From contig CP087211.1 in the NCBI GenBank assembly GCA_020912385.1, positions 1,488,001 through 1,552,000 on the forward strand: a DNA stretch of 64,000 nucleotides, in the 5' to 3' direction. Positions 56,976 to 64,000 of the stretch are shown one piece after another; position 1 is the first letter of the stretch, and each line of letters begins with the position of its first letter. The notes under the pieces are model-generated. The model had not been told where the DNA came from, did not search any database, and was given only the letters and a program-made list of their open reading frames with translations. The DNA comes from Neofusicoccum parvum. Lineage: Eukaryota > Ascomycota > Dothideomycetes > Botryosphaeriales > Botryosphaeriaceae. Made by a program: the position numbers and the translations under genes.

Positions 56976-57724
56976 GAGGCTGTTGTTGGCGGGGCGATTA
57001 TGAATTTTATTGCTTCTATGAAGTCGATTGGTATTCTGTGGCCTATGCGGTATGATTGAGCGTTCCTGGGCACTGAGATTTCCTCTGTCGTTATGGTTTG
57101 GTTGATCCAATGACCTTTAACGGAGTTGTTACTTGCTGTTCTACGACCGCGGGACGTAAGTTGGCAGTAGTGAGTGAACAGTTGGAAGAAATTTCTTTTA
57201 GTCCAAGAATCCTTGACAAGCTCATTCGGCATGAGGTTCATCAGAGAGGCCCCGTCAAATGCATACCGCCAAATTTAAGAGCATGAAGTGTCTCGATTGT
57301 CAGAGCCAGACGGCCAGGCAGGAATATGGCTGCAGATAAAGACCACATTGCACTCTATCATGAGCGAGATATCCGATAGATAAAGCTCTAGGAAGGAGCA
57401 ACTTCTTATGTGGCCATGTTCACTTGTCTGCCTCAAATCTCGTATTCCTTCGGGTTTATGCCAGACTCTGTGTAGGGTTCCAACTAGGTTGTGCATCTGG
57501 TGGGCTACAATGCTTGAGACTGCACTTGCCGCGTACATATACCCCCATCGAATACCTTATATTATTAATCTCACCAAAACTGTGTGAAGCTCTGCCCAAA
57601 AGGCTCCTTCCCTTTCAATATCTCACCTTGGGCATTAGAAAGGCACTGCCTTGCCTCAAACCTATACCGGAACCGGAAGAGTGGACGAATCGAAGTCTAG
57701 CAGCTTCTGAAGCCTGGGTCGCAC
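56976..57724. other. intergenic, tail-to-tail
   Basis: 749 bp of AT-rich sequence between two convergent stop codons. Nothing beyond 3' regions is recognised. Confidence 0.55.
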
Positions 57725-58729
57725 TCAAATCTCGACCACCTGGACTTTATTGCCCAAACGCCCGCTGTTCCCCTTCATCAGACCAGCATTGACCAACACG
57801 GTCCCCTTCTCCTCCCCGCCCCAGATCCTATCCCACAAGACGCCTCTGACTCCCCAGAATAACACTGAAGTCAGGTCGATCCAGGTCGGAATGCTGAAGA
57901 TGCCCCGGGTCAGGCCTGTCACCGGGCGAGCCAGCGCGCGCTCGTACGCCTTCTGGCCATCGTCCCACCAGCTGACTTCTCTCCCAGCGCCGACGTGGAC
58001 GTGGCCGAACACGTGAAGAAGGGGGCGGATGCGCCACGTCTCACGCATCAGATGCTCGCAGCCCATGCCATCAGGGAGGGGCAAATCACGATGGTACTTG
58101 GGCGGCGTGTGGGTGACCAAAATGTCAATGTCCCTGGGGATGGTGTCGGTCCAGGCATCGCGGCCACGCGGATACTGGAACGCAAACTCCGGGCCGCCGC
58201 ACTCGGGGATCTGCGGGGCGCCGTATATCTTGAGGGTGCGCGGCGGGGAGGCGCGCTGGGGAGAGGGGATTGTCACGGTCAGCTCGGCGTGTTGGAGATA
58301 GCGGACGCCCTTCCACTGCAGCTCGACGTTGCGGTCGGGCTCGGCCAGGGTGCGTCTGGAGCGCGGGTCCAGGTAGGTGTCGTGGTTGCCGGCGACGACG
58401 ACCTTGTGCGGGTGCGGGAGAGAGCTCAGCCAGTCAATCTGGGCCTGCAGCTCGGAGACTGTGCCGGCATTGCCCAGGTCGCCGGCGTGGATCAGGATGT
58501 CGCCGTCGGGGACGGGCTGGGTCAGGGTGTGCGTGTCAGAGACACAGACGACGCGGACGGCGGGGCGCGGGGGCGCAGGGCCGCTGCGGAGGCCATTGAG
58601 CAAGCGGTAGAGGACGTAGATGAGGCACTTGAGCGGGGCGCGCAGGAGCAGCACGGCGATGCTGGAGGGCTCGAAGGGCGAGTCGTCGCCAAACAGCAGG
58701 CGGCGCAGCGGTGACGGCAGCATTGGCAT
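57725..58729 (-). CDS. calcineurin-like metallophosphoesterase
   Basis: A single-exon 334-aa metallophosphoesterase, a binuclear-metal phosphatase/phosphodiesterase. Its substrate is unknown. All five family blocks are visible in order: VSDTH (residues about 62-66), HAGDLGNAG (about 82), VVAGNHDTYLDP (about 112), LVTHTPPKYH (about 210) and HVFGHVHVGAG (about 244). The N-terminus (PSSIAVLLLRAPLKCLIYVLYRLLNG) is hydrophobic enough to be a membrane-proximal or amphipathic segment. The overall arrangement resembles the fungal MPPED/Ser-Thr phosphatase-superfamily proteins that cleave phosphodiesters, not the PP2A-like phosphatases. Head-to-head with the Ist2-like gene (411 bp). Confidence 0.88.
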   Translation of the reverse strand: MPMLPSPLRRLLFGDDSPFEPSSIAVLLLRAPLKCLIYVLYRLLNGLRSGPAPPRPAVRVVCVSDTHTLTQPVPDGDILIHAGDLGNAGTVSELQAQIDWLSSLPHPHKVVVAGNHDTYLDPRSRRTLAEPDRNVELQWKGVRYLQHAELTVTIPSPQRASPPRTLKIYGAPQIPECGGPEFAFQYPRGRDAWTDTIPRDIDILVTHTPPKYHRDLPLPDGMGCEHLMRETWRIRPLLHVFGHVHVGAGREVSWWDDGQKAYERALARPVTGLTRGIFSIPTWIDLTSVLFWGVRGVLWDRIWGGEEKGTVLVNAGLMKGNSGRLGNKVQVVEI

Positions 58730-59140
58730 GGTCGGTCGGGGCTGGGAGGCAGCCGGACGCTAGCTCGGGCTCGCGGTCGGTCGCGCAAGCCATGGCTGTG
58801 CGACGCGGCATCCAGCCTGCGCTTGGAGGGATCGGCTGGCGACAGGCGAGGTGATGGGCGCGGGGGTGCGTGGCGCGCACGGTGACGTCGTGGGGCCTGT
58901 CTCGCATCGCCCGCCGCCCGCCGCCCGGCTGCCCTGCCTGCTCTCTGCCCAGGACTCCCAGACTTGGCCGCGGGCAGCTGCAGCTGAACACGGGACCGCG
59001 CTACCAACATGGACCACGAAGCCAGCCTGCTTTTCCGGGCCATGACCTCGCACTTCTCCCACCGTACTCCCTCCCTCCAGCGCCCGCCGTCCCATTGACG
59101 CCCTCGCTCACCGTCGCCAGCAAACAACCTGCACGCAGAC
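58730..59140. promoter_or_regulatory. bidirectional promoter, metallophosphoesterase / IST2
   Basis: 411 bp between divergent start codons, very GC-rich on the left side. Both promoters and leaders lie here. No site assigned. Confidence 0.5.
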
Positions 59141-61534
59141 ATGGCGTCGCCCGGCCCCAAGAGCCCCGCGCTCAAGACCAACATGGATGTCGACTATGTC
59201 GTGTCCTACCGCTTCAGCGCCACCGGTGAGCTCCAGAACAGCCCGCCCACGGCCAATTGCTGACCGCCTGCCCGCAGACAGGGACACCGCCCTGGCCAAG
59301 TTCGAGAAGCTCATCACCGCTCTCGCCTCCGTCGGCCTGGCCACCAAGGTACGCAACGGCGAAGACAGCTCCGTGCTCGTCTTCTGCAAGGTTGCCTCCG
59401 AGGAGCACCTGTACGGCGAGGTCTACCGCTCGAGGTGCGTTCGTTGCTCTGCCGATGCCCGCCGCATCCGCTCACACAACAGGCAACAGAGTCCGCGACT
59501 GGATCCACGGCATTCGATCCGCCGAGCCCCCGCGAGAGACCCGTCGAGCGCTCGACTCCGAGCCGCTGTCCGAGGCCGAGCGCCTGCGCATCATATACCA
59601 GCTCATAACGAATGCTGAGTCGGAGGGAGGCGCCGGCATCACGCCCAAGGAGGGCGAGTGGAAGGAGGTTGAATCGGTCTTTGCCCTGCACGACCACGCC
59701 TACAACCACGCCTGGATCAAGAAATGGAGCACCCAATACCTCCTGAAGCCTGAAGACTTGGACGAGATCCGCAATCGCCTGGGCGAGAAGGTATGACGTG
59801 ATTTCAGCTGCTGCGTGTCCTGCCACTGACTCGTTTCAGGTCGCCTTCTACTTCGCCTTCACGCAGTCCTACTTCACCTTCCTGATCTTTCCCGCCGCAT
59901 TCGGCTTCGCATCATGGCTCATTCTTGGCCACTTCTCTCCCATCTACGCCCTCGTGAACGCCCTCTGGTGCACCGTGTTCACCGAGTGGTGGAAACATCA
60001 GGAATATGACCTTGGGGTGCGGTGGGGTGTCCGCGGCGTCTCTTCCATCGAGACTGTCCGGAAGGATTTCAAGCACGAGAAAGAAACCCAGGATCCTGTG
60101 ACTGGCGAGACCATCAAGGTGTTCCCGGTGAAGAAGCGCTTCCAGCGCCAATTGCTGCAAATCCCCTTTGCTCTGTCTGCCGCAGTCATTCTGGGCAGTC
60201 TGATTGCCACTTGCTTTGGCATTGAAATCTTCATTTCAGAGATTTACAACGGACCATTGAAGATGATTTTGGTACGTCATGCACAAAATACTCGTGTGGA
60301 ATAATGTCTTATGTTCTTCTAGGTATTCTTGCCCACCGGTATCTTGACTACCTGCATGCCCATTCTCCTCGGAATCTTGACCAACTTCGCCAAGCAGCTG
60401 ACGGAGTTTGAAAATTACGACACCCATGGGTCCTACGAGACGGCCATGACCCAGAAGATCTTTGTCCTGAACTTCATTGTCTCCTACCTGCCCATCATTC
60501 TCACCGCTTTCGTCTACGTCCCCTTTGGCAACCACATCGTTCCCTATCTAGACGTGTTCAGCCTCACGGTCAAGCCGTTTGCTGAAGATGAGAAGCAGCT
60601 GCAGAGACCGTCTTCTTGGACTATCAACCCGGACAGGCTGAAGAAGCAGGTCATCTACTTCACTGTGACTGCGCAGGTCGTCAACTTGGGTATGGAAGTC
60701 ATTGTGCCTTACCTGAAGCGCCGCGGATTCGCCAAGTACAAGAAGATCCAGAGTGAAAGGGCCGCAAAGAATGGCGGCGCCGCCCCTAATGTTGCCGCCA
60801 ATGATCCGCCGGAGGAGGCCGCTTTCCTCGACCGCGTGCGTAAGGAGGCAGAACTCGACATTTACGATGTGACCCAGGACCTGCGCGAGATGGTTCTCCA
60901 ATTTGGCTACCTCTCCCTCTTCTCCGTTGTCTGGCCGCTGACCGCAGTCTCTTTCCTGATCAACGACTGGGTTGAGCTGCGTGCTGACGCCATCAAAATA
61001 TGTGTTGAGATGCAGCGTCCCACGCCCTGGCGCGCCGACACCATCGGCCCATGGCTCGATAGCCTCAGCTTCCTGACCTGGTTCGGCAGTATCACCACCT
61101 CCGCACTGGTCTACCTCTTCTGGAACGACGGCCTCGGTCCCGATGGTACGCCTGCAGACATCAAGGGCTGGGCTCTCCTCCTCTCCATCTTCTTCTGCGA
61201 GCACCTCTTCCTGGCCGTCCGCTGGGCCATCCGCGTCGCAATCTCCAAGATGGACTCTCCTGGTCGCCAAAAGGAGCGCCGTGAGCGCTACCTCATCCGC
61301 CGCCGCTACTTCTCCGAGAGCTTGAACGAGGTTGAGAAGCTTCCTAAGCTTGCTGAGGGGGCTGCCGAGATTGGCGTTGATGCGCTCGAGGAGGAAGCTC
61401 GTCGTGCTAGCCAAGGTGACGGCAGGCTCGAAGATAAATTCTGGAACAGGCAGCAGGGCTGGCGTGAGACGGTGATGGTGGGCAAGAGGCTGATCGAAAG
61501 CGCTGCGACTAAGGAGTCGAAGAAGGAGCAGTAA
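59141..61534 (+). CDS. IST2: anoctamin/TMEM16 family membrane protein, Ist2-like
   Basis: A fungal TMEM16 protein. Characterised filamentous-fungus relatives are calcium-activated lipid scramblases, and yeast Ist2 tethers ER to plasma membrane. Five exons (59141-59225, 59278-59434, 59490-59790, 59840-60271, 60323-61534) give 728 aa, the length of the structurally studied fungal homologues. The N-terminal cytosolic ferredoxin-like domain (MDVDYVVSYRF...FEKLITALASVGLATKVRNG, YNHAWIKKW) precedes ten or so hydrophobic helices (KVAFYFAFTQSYFTFLIFPAAFG; FLPTGILTTCMPILLG; IVSYLPIILTAFVYVPFG). Helix 7-8 keeps acidic residues (QFGYLSLFSVVWPLTAVSFLINDWVELRADAIK, with E and D) of the calcium site. The C-terminus ends in a short charged tail, without the long polybasic cortical signal of S. 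cerevisiae Ist2. Confidence 0.93.
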
Positions 61535-63398
61535 AGGGATTCTGTTCGACTTCTGTTTTGCGCTGCTGCTTTATGCAACGTGCTCGCAATCCTTCAAGTA
61601 AGGGGTTTCTCAAATCCCAAGTTCCGGCCGACCGTTTTCTTTTGCGATGGACGGCGGAAAGGCGACGATGACGACGAAAAAAATGGCGACTGGGTTGGGT
61701 GGAAAGATGGACGAACGGCTGAATGGAATGAACGACGGAAAACGGCGGATCTATGAAACGAGAAGAAGCGGACGGACATGAGAATCTCCTTTTAGTCTCA
61801 AATCATTGCCTCTTCAAATACTTTCTTGTTTCTTTTTCTGTCATCGAGCAAGCGTACTATAGAAAACTGGCTTCCTTTACATGTCTTAGAAACGTCTTCT
61901 CAAATACTTTCCCTCTTCCAGCGAGTTGAAGATGTTTTGGCGATATTACGTGACAGACAGCTTTCGATTTCGTGGTAGGGTGGGCAGCATCATCAAAATA
62001 ATGGATACGGCACTTGAAACAAAGTATCTTCCAATTCAACGACATGTCCGCCTCGCCCCCCATCCATCGCCCGATCGATCCTTCCTCCTCAGAGACCCGC
62101 GTGTAGCGGATAAGCAGTGACGAGAAAAGGCGCCCGACCCACAGCCGGCACTTTGCCCGGCCAGAGGCTGGGTGGGCAAAAGTGCCAGATGCGGGCAAGA
62201 AGCGTGGTGGGTTTAGTATTGATGCTGATGTTGAAGATTTTGCAATCATTGCCTATAGCAACCTCGACAGTCCCTTGGGGGGGATCCGTGGGAATACTTT
62301 TAGCTTTGAAGATTTGTGGCCTACGTAGAGCGGTTGTCGTTAGTAGAATGCCGGAAGATGAGCGTTTTACCGGTGAGGGGGGGGTGCTCTGGTGCTGCCC
62401 GTGGGAAGGACTGGGATGTACTGGCTGTCGTAGGAAAGCCTGGCAGTTACGGTAAGTAGAGAAAGATAAAGCAAGCCATGGATACTACGTCTGAGGAGTC
62501 ATTAAGAGAGCTAGAAAGAACCAACAAAAATCTAAGATCGAAAGAAGGAACAGGAAAAGAAACCCCGCCATTAGTAGCTCGCTGCTGCTGGGAGATGTTA
62601 TACATGAAAAGCAAAAGCAAGCAGTGGCCCTTTCCTCCCGGAAAAAACTGGTTGTGGTGCTGGCACAGGACATCCAGAGGAGGCCGTGCTGCCTCGTTTC
62701 AGTCAAGTTAGAGCTACCCAGGAGATTGCTTGATCCGGTAAAGTCTATCCCGGAACTCTTTGTTCGTAATGTAATGCCGCTTCGTTGATCATGCCAGGAG
62801 AATGAGTCGCTGTCAAAGACGATATTTCTCTTCGCATTGTAGCAAGGAAAGTGTGCCTATCCGTAAAGTCGTGCGAACTGTGTTGCAAATACGCCATCCC
62901 GCCGAGACCTCGGGCTTCAGTCCTTTGGCCGGAATTACCCAGATGTATAATTCAGCAGTCGTGATCTGACGCGGGTAAGAGGTAGGACGGCGAAGTGAAT
63001 AAAAACGATAGGCAATCGAGCATTGACCGTTGGGTGCGATGGTGGAGAATCGCATCAGAGTTCCCTCTAAGGATGAAGCAAGTCCTAGTTGGTAATGTCC
63101 AAGTCCTCTGGCCAGTGAATCTGCGTGGACGTAAGCAGCAACCCCATGAACTTGCTGAATTATCGCTGCGCGCATTTCAAGTAACGGGTCGAGGCCAGAG
63201 ATGGCGAGTGGTCCACGCTTCCTGTGCGCTTACACGTTTAGCGCGGGCTTCATCGTCCCATATAGCTTCATGGGCCAGTATTGCGTAATCCTTTTCTCAT
63301 CGTTTTTGGAGACATAGACATGCTTCTCGCGGTTTCCAGTGAAGAGTTCCGCAAGTTTAGGCGCCGTCATCTCGTGCGCTGCTTTCGTAGCCCATTTG
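61535..63398. other. intergenic, 3' of IST2 and of the poly(A) polymerase gene
   Basis: 1.9 kb between convergent genes. AT-rich, with A/G-rich tracts. Many short open frames, none with family features. No RNA gene or mobile element recognised. Confidence 0.55.
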
Positions 63399-64000
63399 CT
63401 AATGTCTCGAGGGACCGACGCAGAGCTTGTCATCCGACTGATCATTTAGCGCTCTGCATTCAACTGTTCACTGAGTTAAAACTAACAGAGTCTATGCCCA
63501 AAAAGGGTTGTACTTGCTCACCGATGTCTGTTCGATTCGAAGATTTTCCTGAGACGGTTGCGTTGCCACTGGAAGGAGGAGTAGTCACCAGCAAACAGCA
63601 CGCTGAGAATGCTTTCGTTCTTACGCTCCACCGGGGCGCAAGCTTTCAACTGAGCCATCCGACGCTGGAGCTCCTTGAACGCATCTCTGAAGCACCGCTG
63701 AATGAGCACAACATTGTGAGATCCGGAAGAGATATCGTTATTTGCGGTGTTCGGATCGATGATGGAAAGACGGTCTGCCCTGGTGGGTTTGCCATTCAAA
63801 TCCCAAGAACCCTGGCAGTATTAGCGAAAGACCCATTGGGGTCTAGTCCATTCAGAGGGCGTACCTTGACCACGTATTCAATGGGATTAAGAGAGATCCT
63901 CGTGGTGTTGAGATTGAACTTGTTGCCGTAAAGGTCGAAGAAATTCAACAGCAATTCGCCAAAGTCGCTATCCGCGGTATGATTGTTGCTCTGACGGACA
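63399..64000 (-). CDS. non-canonical poly(A) RNA polymerase (Trf4/PAPD5/Cid14 type), C-terminal part, cut by window edge
   Basis: The 3' part of a gene that continues to the right of the window. The visible exons (63865 to beyond 64000, 63522-63811, 63399-63453) encode the PAP-associated domain. The block FGELLLNFFDLYGNKFNLNTTRISL is followed by a 53-nt intron and then SWDLNGKP...LSIIDPNTANNDISSGSHNVVLI and RCFRDAFKEL, the signature of TRAMP-type nucleotidyltransferases that add short A-tails for nuclear RNA surveillance. The catalytic domain is outside the window. A last small exon after a GTGAGC donor adds RALNDQSDDKLC...PSRH and a stop. It is supported only by frame and splice sites and could be wrong; otherwise the protein stops at 63518. 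Confidence 0.82.

Noticed and set aside
57425..57792. 122-codon + ORF overlapping the metallophosphoesterase end
   Set aside because: No homology, and it overlaps the clear C-terminus of the opposite-strand gene.
58000..58714. 239-codon + frame antisense to the metallophosphoesterase
   Set aside because: Complement of a well-supported enzyme with all five metal motifs.
63230..63445. 71-codon minus frame beginning MISRMTSS
   Set aside because: A stop codon directly precedes its ATG, and the poly(A) polymerase last exon uses another frame there. No family match.
63527..63540. tRNA B-box-like GTTCGATTCGA
   Set aside because: No A box, no acceptor or anticodon stem around it, and it lies in the poly(A) polymerase exon.

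Overview
The window is nuclear DNA of a filamentous ascomycete (Pezizomycotina, most likely Dothideomycetes). Genes are compact and carry many 45-120 nt introns with GT(A/G)NG donors, CTRAY branch sites and YAG acceptors. Housekeeping genes lie on both strands, third codon positions are GC-rich, and there are no operons. The family content is fungal: a HacA bZIP factor with an Ire1-type 20-nt intron, a CFEM protein, a fungal TMEM16/Ist2, a Vip1 kinase and a STAND/ankyrin receptor. Exon structures were rebuilt by hand from splice sites, reading phase and family alignment from memory. Every multi-exon total was checked to be divisible by three.

Layout. 0.1-6.4 kb: an allantoate/pantothenate-type MFS transporter (+) faces the mitochondrial glycine decarboxylase P-protein (-). 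7.7-13.6 kb: RCC1 (Ran exchange factor) and UTP21 (SSU processome), both (-). 14.5-25 kb: VIP1 inositol pyrophosphate kinase (+), AAR2 U5 snRNP factor (-), RPS14 (-) and TYR1 prephenate dehydrogenase (+), the last two sharing a 373-bp divergent promoter. 25.3-29.2 kb: YRA1 mRNA export adaptor, a seven-exon cyclase-family enzyme and a small Gly/Ser/Tyr-rich ORF, all (-). 30.4-37.3 kb: one very long NOD-like receptor with an N-terminal fungal STAND domain, a NACHT-type P-loop, a winged helix and many ankyrin repeats (+). 37.4-41.9 kb: HER2/GatA amidotransferase (+), a 70-aa two-exon protein (-) and hacA (-). 42-46.4 kb: a GC-rich, repeat-rich, gene-poor stretch with one doubtful ORF and a (CAA)19 microsatellite. 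46.5-54.4 kb: NIC96 nucleoporin (-), a Trp-rich 175-aa protein (+), MED27 (-) and a NAPE-PLD-like FMP30 phospholipase (+). 54.6-61.5 kb: CFEM protein (-), a hypothetical protein (+), a metallophosphoesterase (-) and an Ist2/TMEM16 protein (+). The right edge cuts a non-canonical poly(A) polymerase gene (-).

There is no metabolic cluster. The accessory-looking elements are the NLR, the cyclase with its small neighbour, and the orphan ORFs. The best leads are the NLR, the hacA RNA switch (two 7-nt CNGCNGN loops plus an overlapping uORF), the weak YRA1 donor followed by a decoy that would create a premature stop, and the Trp-rich protein. No transposon, CRISPR array, rRNA or tRNA gene was recognised.
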